The notes below the pieces were generated by a model that saw only the letters and a list, made by a program, of their open reading frames with translations, was not told the origin of the DNA and did not search any database. Made by a program: the position numbers and the translations under genes. A DNA stretch of 64,000 bases, taken from positions 1 through 64,000 of the forward strand of contig CAJULA010000007.1 of the NCBI GenBank assembly GCA_910587155.1, given 5' to 3'. This stretch comes from an uncultured Lachnospiraceae bacterium. Its GTDB lineage: Bacteria; Bacillota; Clostridia; Lachnospirales; Lachnospiraceae. Positions 1 to 6,578 of the stretch are shown one piece after another (within the stretch, counting starts at the first letter, position 1; each line of letters begins with the position of its first letter).

Positions 1-84
1 AAATGAAAACTGCGCCACAGCCTTGGCCAGCCATCGCGCAGCGATTTTGTTCAACAGGAAATTACAGCGTCGAATTATAATTAC

Positions 85-330
85 TTGCCGGCATTTCAAG
101 AGTTTAGGGATAAATTACTTATTGCAGGCTATGGAATAAAATGCAATGGTTCACGACTTAATGCTGTTCAATCTGGAATGATGGGGGCAACAGATCAAGT
201 GTATCTCGTTGAAATGGGAAAACAGGCATTTTTGAAAGACATTGTGCATATTTGGGATTACGCAGAAATAGACACTTTTCCAGATACAAAACAGCAAAAC
301 GCTTTTTTTGAACAATGGAGTAAGCGGTAA
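85..330 (+). CDS. Hypothetical protein, probably the 3' part of a larger or broken gene
   Basis: The only start in frame is TTG at 85, with no good ribosome binding site. The frame is open from base 7, just after a TGA at 4-6, and the upstream codons also read as plausible protein. This suggests the C-terminal part of a longer gene whose front is missing or broken. The 81-residue product is soluble, with no signal peptide, and ends in a charged, aromatic-rich tail (EIDTFPDTKQQNAFFEQW). I do not recognise a domain. Base composition is AT-rich like the following genes. It could be an immunity or effector fragment from a polymorphic-toxin cassette, but that is only a guess from its orphan context. 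Confidence 0.35.
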   Translation: MPAFQEFRDKLLIAGYGIKCNGSRLNAVQSGMMGATDQVYLVEMGKQAFLKDIVHIWDYAEIDTFPDTKQQNAFFEQWSKR

Positions 331-390
331 ATTCCGGTTTAATCAGGAAAGGGAAGTCCTTGCGGAAGAAACGGATGGTGGAGGTACAAT

Positions 391-972
391 ATGGCAATAG
401 TCTTGGATATAAATTTTCTAAGTAATGAGTTAATGGATATAGATACTATTGAAAGCTTTTTAAAAAAATATAATGTGAAAATAGTATCTATAAACAGTAT
501 TGACAACTGGATGTGGGATAATGAAAAAGAAATTGGGTCTCTGATGCAGATCGCAAAAGTGTTAAATAATTGTCAGATTGTCATAATCAAGCTAAAGCAC
601 CCCTTGATGAAGGATTTGGGCATTTTTATTGAAAAAGTTGAGAACTTGTATCTTTATACAGTCTGGATGAATACAGAAGGTTATCCAATGTTGGATTGTG
701 ATGCAATTACGTCAGAAAATCGCAAATATTTTGAGAATATATTTTCAATAGTATTAAAAATCAGAGAAAACAATAAAAATACTTTTGAGGCAGCGGCAAT
801 AGGATTAGAGACGGATATTCATTATAGTAAAGATGTATTAGATATGATACAAAAATCTAACAATGTTTTAGTTTGGATTTTTAACCAGGATGTAGAATTG
901 AATCAGAAAATGGATGGTTATGAAATGAAAGGAATTAATGGAATAAAAATAGTAGAGAAAATAAAGGACTAA
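391..972 (+). CDS. Hypothetical soluble protein, AT-rich accessory gene
   Basis: 193 residues with an ATG start preceded by GGTGGAGG at a suitable distance. There is no signal peptide or membrane segment. The N-terminal half has alternating hydrophobic strands (IVLDINFLSN, CQIVIIKLKH) and the C-terminal half has a strand-rich section (NNVLVWIFNQDVEL) that could be one small alpha/beta domain. No motif was recognised. Codon use is strongly A/T-ended, unlike the housekeeping genes after 3000, which suggests horizontal acquisition. It lies 60 bp after the preceding fragment, and the two may be remnants of one cassette; the small orphan form would suit an immunity protein, but nothing in the sequence proves this. 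Confidence 0.55.
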   Translation: MAIVLDINFLSNELMDIDTIESFLKKYNVKIVSINSIDNWMWDNEKEIGSLMQIAKVLNNCQIVIIKLKHPLMKDLGIFIEKVENLYLYTVWMNTEGYPMLDCDAITSENRKYFENIFSIVLKIRENNKNTFEAAAIGLETDIHYSKDVLDMIQKSNNVLVWIFNQDVELNQKMDGYEMKGINGIKIVEKIKD

Positions 973-1021
973 AAAGCTTCTGTGCTGCCTTCCCGGCAGT
1001 TACAAATAGTTCATTCTTCAT

Positions 1022-1225
1022 TCAATACTTCCTTTTATCCAGTGTAGTGACCGATATATATTCCTGGAAATCTACGAAAAGCCATATGACCCTGCTGTCC
1101 CAGTGGTATGCATGGACGAAAAGCCATACCCGAACGTCCATGTCCTTTCTTCTCTGTACAGAGCATTTCCGGCACCGGAAGCCCGCCGGCTTGCAAAGAA
1201 GCTTGAGAACCATGCCGCCTGTTGA
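1022..1225 (+). pseudogene. IS630-family transposase remnant with internal deletion
   Basis: In the frame running through 1064 to a TGA at 1223-1225 the translation reads EIYEKPYDPAVPVVCMDEKPY. This is the segment around the first catalytic aspartate of IS630-type DDE transposases (VCMDEKP). It is followed directly by NVHVLSSLYRAFPAPEARRLAKKLE, which resembles the later part of the same proteins. The stretch between the two is missing, as are the N-terminus and the end (expected YTPKHGSWLNMAEIE), so it cannot be active. The 91-residue ORF starting at 1047 is in a different frame and is a shadow. The rest of the 973-1345 gap shows nothing else I can support. Confidence 0.7.
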
Positions 1226-1345
1226 AATCACGGGAGTTTGCAGGTATAATAATAGCAGTTTTACATTGGTGAAGGAACGAGGCAGCTGCAATTTATGGCA
1301 TAAATTCAGAAGGAACAAGTAATTTACTAAAAAAGGTGGGCAATT

Positions 1346-2197
1346 ATGAAACGGAAAAGCTTGGGATTTAAGACAGAACTTCTTGTTAAAGAAAATCCGG
1401 ATGAAAAAATTGAAATTGATTACTTTCAGGAAAGAATTGTATTTTCCGGAAACGACTGGATTGATTTGAGTTCGATTACGGATTTGCAAAAATTCAGGGT
1501 GGGATACAGTAAAGTTGTTAAAACGCATTTATTTAAGAAAGACGAGTTTGGTTCGCCGGTTTATTTGAATGTTATGGCAATTAATATTCCGAGATATGAC
1601 GGCGACTTTTGGCTCTTTTTTTGCGACTCGAAGAAACGTTTTTGCCGCATTGCAAAAGAGTTTATGGAGGCATATGATCTTGACGTAACGATCATGCGGA
1701 AAGGGAAAAAAATAGTTGCAACCGGAAGAAAAGGATATAATGCCAAAGCTTTTTTCAAGAAAGCGGTTAAAACCCATGACGCCAGACGTGCATTTTTAAA
1801 GTTTTTGCTGTATGCCGGAAAAACAGAGTGGGATAACTTTGATGATGATGTGAAAAACAGGATTTCCGGATTTTCTGTTGTAAAAGAGGAGCAGCTGGAT
1901 CCAAAAGATGTTGTTTTGTCCCGGATTGCCGGATATGAAGAAAAATATATTATTTCTACGAAATGTAGATTCGACCTGCCTGACGATTTTGACGACAAAA
2001 TTGTTCCAAGGGTCGAAGGCTGTTTTATCATTGATAAACCACTAATTTGTCAGAAGATGTTTCCTCCCCTAAAATACAATCCATTGTACACGAACTATTG
2101 CGGCTTATACAGGAAAATAGCACCAGCGTATCCCTCGATAAGCCCTATATCAATGTTCTTATCGACACATATTCAAGCAATTATATCAAAAACATGA
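1346..2197 (+). CDS. Hypothetical protein with chimeric C-terminus
   Basis: ATG start with ribosome binding site AAAGGTGGG. The first about 230 residues (to around GCFIIDKP) form a coherent soluble alpha/beta protein rich in Lys and Phe, with no recognised domain. From about base 2040 the reading frame runs out of frame through what is recognisably another gene (a TipAS remnant), so the last about 50 residues (MFPPLKYNPLYTNYCGLYRKI and on) are probably an artefact of a deletion that removed the original stop. The true protein was probably about 230 residues or somewhat longer. AT-rich, accessory context. It may be non-functional or simply carry a junk tail. Confidence 0.5.
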   Translation: MKRKSLGFKTELLVKENPDEKIEIDYFQERIVFSGNDWIDLSSITDLQKFRVGYSKVVKTHLFKKDEFGSPVYLNVMAINIPRYDGDFWLFFCDSKKRFCRIAKEFMEAYDLDVTIMRKGKKIVATGRKGYNAKAFFKKAVKTHDARRAFLKFLLYAGKTEWDNFDDDVKNRISGFSVVKEEQLDPKDVVLSRIAGYEEKYIISTKCRFDLPDDFDDKIVPRVEGCFIIDKPLICQKMFPPLKYNPLYTNYCGLYRKIAPAYPSISPISMFLSTHIQAIISKT

Positions 2198-2286
2198 CTG
2201 ATAACAAATATGGAGAGGGGGCTTCTGATTATATCGTAAAAGCGTTCCATTACTACTCGGAGAATAACGCTTCCGAAAACAATTAG
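2038..2286 (+). pseudogene. TipAS-type (MerR/TipA effector domain) C-terminal fragment
   Basis: In the frame ending with TAG at 2284-2286 the translation contains IQSIVHELLRLIQENSTSVS, then YINVLIDTYSSNYIKNMTDN, then KYGEGASDYIVKAFHYYSEN. The pattern of an acidic helix, an 'xxxLxxxYxxxxxxxxxxD' segment, then 'GEGxxxYIxKAxxxY' resembles the end of the TipAS antibiotic-recognition domain that follows a MerR DNA-binding domain in TipA-like regulators. A TAA at 2035-2037 closes the frame upstream, so the DNA-binding part is absent. It overlaps the 3' end of the preceding gene in another frame, marking a deletion junction near 2040. A TTG at 2047 could in principle initiate, but it has no good binding site. 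Confidence 0.5.
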
Positions 2287-2292
2287 AGGCAA

Positions 2293-2375
2293 CAGGCTCT
2301 CTCTAAAAAATATATCCCGACAACTAATCATTCTCGCTATGCCGAAAAATAACTTGCCACACTTTAGAGAGCCTT
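2293..2375. repeat. Imperfect inverted repeat between the TipAS remnant and the next gene
   Basis: AGGCTCTCTCTAAA (from about 2293) is mirrored by TTTAGAGAGCCT (about 2364-2375), one arm carrying a two-base insertion. The enclosed about 55 bp is AT-rich with no ORF. It may be the footprint of a small mobile element or a weak transcription terminator after the remnant; no T-run follows the second arm, so I do not call a terminator. Confidence 0.35.
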
Positions 2376-2376
2376 A

Positions 2377-2405
2377 GTGACATTTGAATTTTCTTGTGGT
2401 ATAGT
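2377..2405 (+). promoter_or_regulatory. Vegetative-type promoter for the 2441 gene
   Basis: GTGACA (2377-2382), 17-bp spacer, TATAGT (2400-2405). The predicted transcript would start near 2412, leaving a short leader carrying the AAAAGGAG ribosome binding site before the ATG at 2441. Confidence 0.5.
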
Positions 2406-2440
2406 GGACTTCCACTTTTAGGAAAAGGAGTTGATGATAT

Positions 2441-2908
2441 ATGCCACAGATGAATAAAGGCGGTAAATTTATTTTCGGAAAATCGCTGATACGAGATGAC
2501 TTGACAATCCATCTCCCAACACAGGCTCTTACAGAGTACAACGCCACAGCAGAGAGAAAAGTCTATCTTTTTACTGGAAGCAAGGTCACTGGCGGCTTTT
2601 GTGTGACAAGAAAAGGATTGTTAGAACCATCAAAGTTAGGACACATTCTTACTGATAATCCGGCTTTACTGAATTATCAGACCGCAGAGGGCGAATTTGT
2701 CAAATACAAAGGGCGGTCATACTGTTGGGTAAATATTTCAGAGAATGGTGTAATTCAGCTTAATCAGCAGATATTAGATTTTCTTAATCTGAAGATTGGA
2801 ATGGAACTATTGTCTATCCGAAGCAGTGATATAGCTTTTACAATGGGTGCAACCGGTCCCCTGTTGGAAAGAGCCGACAACTATGAGGGCGAAATTCCTC
2901 TGTATTAA
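2441..2908 (+). CDS. Conserved hypothetical protein, 155 aa
   Basis: ATG start, binding site AAAAGGAG ten bases upstream, own promoter at 2377. The product is a soluble mostly-beta protein without signal peptide or membrane span (MPQMNKGGKFIFGKSLIRDD...YLFTGSKVTGGFCVTRKGLL). The LNLKIGMELLSIRSSDIAFTM section recalls the swapped-hairpin style of AbrB/SpoVT-like DNA-binding strands, but the match is too weak to name. I recall similar proteins as uncharacterised orphans in Lachnospiraceae, from memory only. Its composition is closer to the host than the genes before it. A perfect palindrome GGTATCATGATACC lies just after the stop. Confidence 0.6.
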   Translation: MPQMNKGGKFIFGKSLIRDDLTIHLPTQALTEYNATAERKVYLFTGSKVTGGFCVTRKGLLEPSKLGHILTDNPALLNYQTAEGEFVKYKGRSYCWVNISENGVIQLNQQILDFLNLKIGMELLSIRSSDIAFTMGATGPLLERADNYEGEIPLY

Positions 2909-2990
2909 AAAAGCAGGTATCATGATACCCGCCCAAAATTCAGTACTCATCAAATAAATAGAGCCATTTTAGAGCCAAACGGCATAAAGC

Positions 2991-3029
2991 AATCCCGGAA
3001 ATGCCCATTTTATCAGCATTTCCGGGATT
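2991..3029 (-). terminator. Hairpin after guaA
   Basis: AATCCCGGAAATGC (2991-3004) and GCATTTCCGGGATT (3016-3029) form a perfect 14-bp stem with an 11-base loop, eight bases beyond the guaA stop. The U-run on the guaA strand is weak (GCUUUA), so termination is likely but not textbook. On the plus strand it could also stop read-through from the 2441 gene. Confidence 0.55.
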
Positions 3030-3036
3030 TTATCCG

Positions 3037-4581
3037 TTACTCGAACTCAATCGTCCCAGGTGGCTTACTGGTCAGGTCATAAAATACTCTGTTCACTCCT
3101 CGCACTTCATTGATAATCCTGCTCATCACAATCTGCAGTACTTCCCAGGGTATCTCTGCGCTCTCCGCCGTCATAAAGTCGATGGTATTTACTGCCCGCA
3201 AAGCAACGGCATAATCATAAGTCCTCTCATCTCCCATGACTCCGACAGAACGCATATTGGTCAGGGCGGCGAAGTATTGCCCGATGGTGCGGTCCAGACC
3301 GGCTTTGACGATTTCTTCGCGGTAGATCGCATCCGCATCCTGTACGATTCGCACCTTCTCCTGCGTCACCTCTCCGATGATCCGTATCCCCAGCCCTGGC
3401 CCCGGAAATGGCTGTCTGTACACCAGATGCTCCGGAATCCCCAGCTCCAGTCCTGCCTTCCTGACTTCATCCTTGAACAGACTGCGCAAAGGCTCAATGA
3501 TCTCTTTGAAATCCACGCAGTCCGGCAGGCCGCCCACATTATGATGAGACTTGATGACTGCCGACTCCCCGCCCAGTCCGCTCTCCACCACATCGGGATA
3601 GATCGTCCCCTGCACGAGGTAATCCACAGCGCCTATTTTTTTTGCCTCTTCCTCGAATACACGGATAAATTCTTCCCCAATGATTTTTCGTTTCTGTTCC
3701 GGCTCAGTCACTCCTGCCAGCCTTTTATAAAAGCGTTCCTGTGCGTTCACCCGGATAAAATTCAGCTGATAAGGTCCGTGAGCTCCGAATACTTCCTCCA
3801 CCTCATCGCCTTCGTTTTTACGCAGAAGACCATGATCCACGAATACGCAGGTCAGTTGGCTGCCCACTGCCCTGGCCAGCATCACTGCCGCCACCGAAGA
3901 GTCCACGCCGCCTGACAGGGCACACAATACTTTCCCGTCCCCCACCTGCTCTCTGATCGCCAGCACGGAATCCTTTACGAAAGAATCCATGCGCCAGCTG
4001 CCGCCGCACCCGCATATCGTCCTGACAAAATGATGCAGCATCTTTGTCCCTTCCTGTGTATGGAGTACCTCCGGATGAAACTGGATGGCATACAGATTTT
4101 TTTCCCGGTTTTCCGCCGCAGCCACAGGACAGTCCGCCGTGTGAGCTGTCACCCGGAAGCCGGGAGCCATCTGAGAAATATAATCAAAATGGCTCATCCA
4201 GCAGACTGTTTCCTGCTTCACATCCGAAAACAGCACCGACGTGTTGTCAACCGTAACCATAGTCTTGCCATATTCCCGCACAGGCGCTTTTTCCACCCTG
4301 CCGCCCAGCACAAGCATCATAACCTGTGCCCCATAGCATAGACCAAGCACCGGAATTCCCATCTCAAACAACTCTCTGCCGCAGGTTGCCGCTCCTTCCA
4401 CATAACAGCTGTCCGGCCCCCCTGTCAGAATGATTCCTCTGGGATTCATCGCACGGATCTGCTCCAGATCCGTCTTGTAGGAATAAATTTCACAATAGAC
4501 ATTACACTCACGTACCCGTCTGGCTACAAGCTGATTGTATTGACCACCAAAGTCAATAACCAGTACTTTTTCCTGTTCCAT
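3037..4581 (-). CDS. guaA: GMP synthase (glutamine-hydrolysing)
   Basis: Converts XMP to GMP with ATP and glutamine, the last step of guanine nucleotide synthesis. At 514 residues it is full length. The N-terminal class I glutamine amidotransferase has the nucleophile Cys82 in GLCYGAQ and the His169/Glu171 pair in FHPEV. The ATP-pyrophosphatase P-loop SGGVDSS is at 223-229, and PFPGPGLGIRI marks the XMP-binding/dimerisation C-terminal domain, which ends in the typical TSKPPGTIEFE. ATG start with a GGAGGAGG-type site. It is transcribed alone, from a promoter at 4764-4792 through a structured leader that may be a purine-responsive element. Confidence 0.97.
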   Translation of the reverse strand: MEQEKVLVIDFGGQYNQLVARRVRECNVYCEIYSYKTDLEQIRAMNPRGIILTGGPDSCYVEGAATCGRELFEMGIPVLGLCYGAQVMMLVLGGRVEKAPVREYGKTMVTVDNTSVLFSDVKQETVCWMSHFDYISQMAPGFRVTAHTADCPVAAAENREKNLYAIQFHPEVLHTQEGTKMLHHFVRTICGCGGSWRMDSFVKDSVLAIREQVGDGKVLCALSGGVDSSVAAVMLARAVGSQLTCVFVDHGLLRKNEGDEVEEVFGAHGPYQLNFIRVNAQERFYKRLAGVTEPEQKRKIIGEEFIRVFEEEAKKIGAVDYLVQGTIYPDVVESGLGGESAVIKSHHNVGGLPDCVDFKEIIEPLRSLFKDEVRKAGLELGIPEHLVYRQPFPGPGLGIRIIGEVTQEKVRIVQDADAIYREEIVKAGLDRTIGQYFAALTNMRSVGVMGDERTYDYAVALRAVNTIDFMTAESAEIPWEVLQIVMSRIINEVRGVNRVFYDLTSKPPGTIEFE

Positions 4582-4655
4582 ACCTGCCTCCTCCGCTGTA
4601 TCTTATCTGATCAGTTCAGACAACCTAAACTGTCAGACCACTGCTCTGCTCTATC

Positions 4656-4745
4656 CTGTTACTTGTAATATAGTCTTTCTTTCCGGAAAAGTGTTCCCGG
4701 TAAATAACAATTCAAAACCCACTTATAATCTCTGACAAGTAACAG
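4656..4745 (-). promoter_or_regulatory. Structured leader RNA of guaA, candidate riboswitch
   Basis: On the guaA strand CTGTTACTTGT and ACAAGTAACAG form a perfect 11-bp closing helix around about 68 bases. Inside are a UUUACC segment, a CCGG...CCGG hairpin and a GACUAU segment before the 3' closing strand. The helix begins about 12 bases after the predicted transcription start, and a second hairpin (CAGUUUAG/CUGAACUG) lies between it and the guaA ribosome binding site. UUUACC and GACUAU are reminiscent of the J2/3 and J3/1 parts of guanine/adenine riboswitches, but the P2 region and loop-loop sequences do not fit that consensus. I therefore list it as an unassigned cis-regulatory RNA. Confidence 0.45.
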
Positions 4746-4763
4746 CAGATAATTTCCATTCAT

Positions 4764-4792
4764 ATTATGACAGGGATACCGGCCTAAATCAA
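4764..4792 (-). promoter_or_regulatory. guaA promoter
   Basis: Reading the minus strand: TTGATT (4792-4787), 17-bp spacer, CATAAT (4769-4764). It places the transcript start near 4757, giving a leader of about 175 nt that contains the 11-bp long-range helix. Confidence 0.55.
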
Positions 4793-4795
4793 TAA

Positions 4796-4930
4796 TCAGA
4801 TCTGCATTTCATGGTAAAGTCGTAATAAATCTTCATTTAGCTCAAAGAAATCATTACAACCATGAATGTCCCTATCATATTCTGTAAAGTTGTTATATCC
4901 TATTTTCCATTCTGCCTGAATCCGCAGTGG
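4796..4930 (-). pseudogene. Possible C-terminal coding remnant without start codon
   Basis: Between the HD-domain gene and the guaA promoter a minus-strand frame is open for about 44 codons, from just after a TAG at 4931-4933 to a TGA at 4796-4798. The translation looks protein-like (EYDRDIHGCNDFFELNEDLL, RLYHEMQI) but has no start codon at its head and no ribosome binding site. It may be the tail of a lost gene. No family recognised; could be chance. Confidence 0.25.
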
Positions 4931-4937
4931 CTATAAT

Positions 4938-5762
4938 TCATAGTACATTTAATTTCCCCTCTGCCTTTTCCAGGAAATCTCTCATTTCCTTATAAAGCGC
5001 GTCAAGCTGTCTTCTCGTCTGCGGATTTTCTGACGGAAAGCGCAGCAGCTTTTCCCAGTATCCCTGTTCCCTGACAATCCGGATGCTCTCAGGAAAGACC
5101 AGTTCGTAAACCAGGGAAACATGTCCCGCAATGTGATCCACCGGTGTCCGTTTCAGGCTGCGCAGTGTGGCATGGTGTTCATAAAAGCTTTCCATAACCG
5201 CTTCTGTCACCGTAGCATGATATAATTCCTCTCTGGTCGTATTATAAATTTCCTCCAGAGGCGTATCAATATTGACCCGCAGAATATCTATCTTATCCGC
5301 ATCCCGCAGGATATGGCAGAACTTTTCCGTTCTCTGATCCAGTCCCTGGGGCACCCGGTAGGCACTGTGCACCCGCACTGCCGTCTCAATCAGCGTATCC
5401 TCAGATGCATCCCCGACAAACAATCGGATCATTTCTCCTTTTTCATCCGTCTTCCCCTTCCCGCCATCCTGGCCGCCGAATAATAGCTCCGCCCCCAGCA
5501 GAGCATGATCCACCGAGATGGCATCATTGAAGGTATGATAGCGGCGAAGCTGCTCGAATCTTCCGACGTCATGAAGCATCCCCAACAGCCATGCGAGCTG
5601 CTGCTGTTCTTCTCCCATCCCCTCAGAGTCTGCAATCCGCCCACACAGACCCGCCACCCGGTAAGTATGTCCTATCTTGAGCGCCGTTTTCTCATCTGAT
5701 GCATCATAATGATTGGTATATTCCCTGAACTGCTGCATGACATGTTCTCTGTCGATTCTCAT
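4938..5762 (-). CDS. HD-domain phosphohydrolase, uncharacterised
   Basis: The product (274 aa) has an HD metal-binding core: His32 (GHTYRV), His64-Asp65 (LHDVGR) and a later Asp in LRDADKIDIL. The order H...HD...D is that of metal-dependent phosphohydrolases. No membrane segment or accompanying sensor domain. The substrate cannot be inferred; proteins of this shape are usually annotated simply as HD-domain proteins. I chose the ATG at 5762 (MRIDREH) because GGGGAG lies seven bases upstream; two earlier in-frame ATGs would place that site inside the gene. It stands alone between guaA and spoIIID on the same strand. Confidence 0.8.
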   Translation of the reverse strand: MRIDREHVMQQFREYTNHYDASDEKTALKIGHTYRVAGLCGRIADSEGMGEEQQQLAWLLGMLHDVGRFEQLRRYHTFNDAISVDHALLGAELLFGGQDGGKGKTDEKGEMIRLFVGDASEDTLIETAVRVHSAYRVPQGLDQRTEKFCHILRDADKIDILRVNIDTPLEEIYNTTREELYHATVTEAVMESFYEHHATLRSLKRTPVDHIAGHVSLVYELVFPESIRIVREQGYWEKLLRFPSENPQTRRQLDALYKEMRDFLEKAEGKLNVL

Positions 5763-5935
5763 AACCATTCTCCCCTGCATGGAATTTCAGACTTCCCACC
5801 TATTTTATATAGTTTCCCGGAGAAATACAAGTATGCAGCCTGTATTTGTTTTAACCGTGCACAGCGGAACGCATCAGATACGCCCCGCCTCATCTGTCAA
5901 AAGCTCTGACGGCCCACAATGCCGAAAGATACCTC

Positions 5936-6205
5936 TTACGTTAACACATGTTCTTTCTGTATATGCAGATATTTCTCTCTTGTCGCCAGTCCACCTCTGA
6001 TATGCCGTTCCGATTTATTCACATCCAGCACTTTTCTGGCCTCTTTTGCCAGTCCCGGATTGATCTGCGCCAGACGTTCCGTTACGTCTTTATGTACCGT
6101 GGATTTGCTGATGCCAAACTGTCTGGCCGTCTGACGCACTGTGGCATTATTTTCAATAATATATCTGGCTATACCCACTGCCCTCTCCTCAATATAGTCC
6201 TTCAA
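5936..6205 (-). CDS. spoIIID: Sporulation transcription factor SpoIIID (TTG start)
   Basis: Mother-cell regulator that adjusts the sigma-E regulon and helps switch on sigma-K genes. The sequence KDYIEERAVGIARYIIENNA, then VRQTARQFGISKSTVHKDVT matches the SpoIIID helix-turn-helix, and the tail VNKSERHIRGGLATREKYL is the conserved basic C-terminus. An ATG-initiated ORF starts at 6298, but homology begins exactly at a TTG (6203-6205) preceded by GGGGG with eight intervening bases, so I take the 89-residue TTG-started protein. That is the usual family length (80-95). A sigma-E-type promoter lies 31-60 bp upstream, consistent with known SpoIIID control. Confidence 0.93.
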   Translation of the reverse strand: MKDYIEERAVGIARYIIENNATVRQTARQFGISKSTVHKDVTERLAQINPGLAKEARKVLDVNKSERHIRGGLATREKYLHIQKEHVLT

Positions 6206-6235
6206 AGGAAATCCCCCTGAACACATTGTTTTTAC

Positions 6236-6265
6236 AATGTATGCAGGGAGAATCCTCCCTATGAC
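6236..6265 (-). promoter_or_regulatory. Sigma-E-like promoter of spoIIID
   Basis: Minus strand: GTCATAGG (6265-6258), 14-bp spacer, CATACATT (6243-6236). This fits the Bacillus/Clostridium sigma-E pattern (about GTCATATT, 13-14 bp, CATACAAT). A small hairpin ACATTGT-tttt-ACAATGT (6222-6239) overlaps the -10/start region and might bind SpoIIID or another regulator. Confidence 0.6.
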
Positions 6266-6380
6266 TTGCTTATGCGGATCACCTGCCGCTATGACCATCA
6301 GAATATGCTTCCGGCGACAAAATCCTGTCCCCGCAAAAAACAGATGCTTTTTTTCTCAGATAATGGTATATTATAAAGGC

Positions 6381-6518
6381 AAATACCACGCAGTAAGCTG
6401 CGGGGTATTTGGTCTACACTCCGCTTGGGTCGGTGCTGAACATGCGCCACCGGCCGCATAGCACTCTTCGCGGCAGTCGCCAAATGCCTGCAGGCAGTCA
6501 CCTGGCTCATTGCTCGCG
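6381..6518. repeat. Two-hairpin dispersed repeat, copy 1 (before trkA)
   Basis: Hairpin A is 6381-6410: AAATACC-a-CGCAG-taag-CTGCG-g-GGTATTT. Hairpin B is 6469-6518, 50 bp beginning CGCGGCAGTCGCCAAATGCC with palindromic core TGCCTGCAGGCA and ending GCTCGCG; its ends pair with each other. The same A-then-B arrangement occurs at 51070-51158. B is 46/50 identical there, and A keeps its pairing although the stem sequence differs. About 58 unpaired bases separate A and B here. The element ends 60 bp before the trkA start. The rest of the 6266-6578 gap holds no gene. Confidence 0.7.
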
Positions 6519-6578
6519 AAATAAGGAAGAGCTTGTCTGTCAGGATATACTCTGTTCAGTGATAACAGGGAGAATACT

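Noticed and set aside
1047..1322. 91-aa ORF as a real gene
   Set aside because: It is the wrong frame of the IS630 remnant and has no ribosome binding site.
4656..4745. Known guanine/adenine riboswitch before guaA
   Set aside because: UUUACC and GACUAU fit, but the P2 arm and the two loops do not match the purine consensus, and the closing helix is longer than usual; kept only as an unassigned element.
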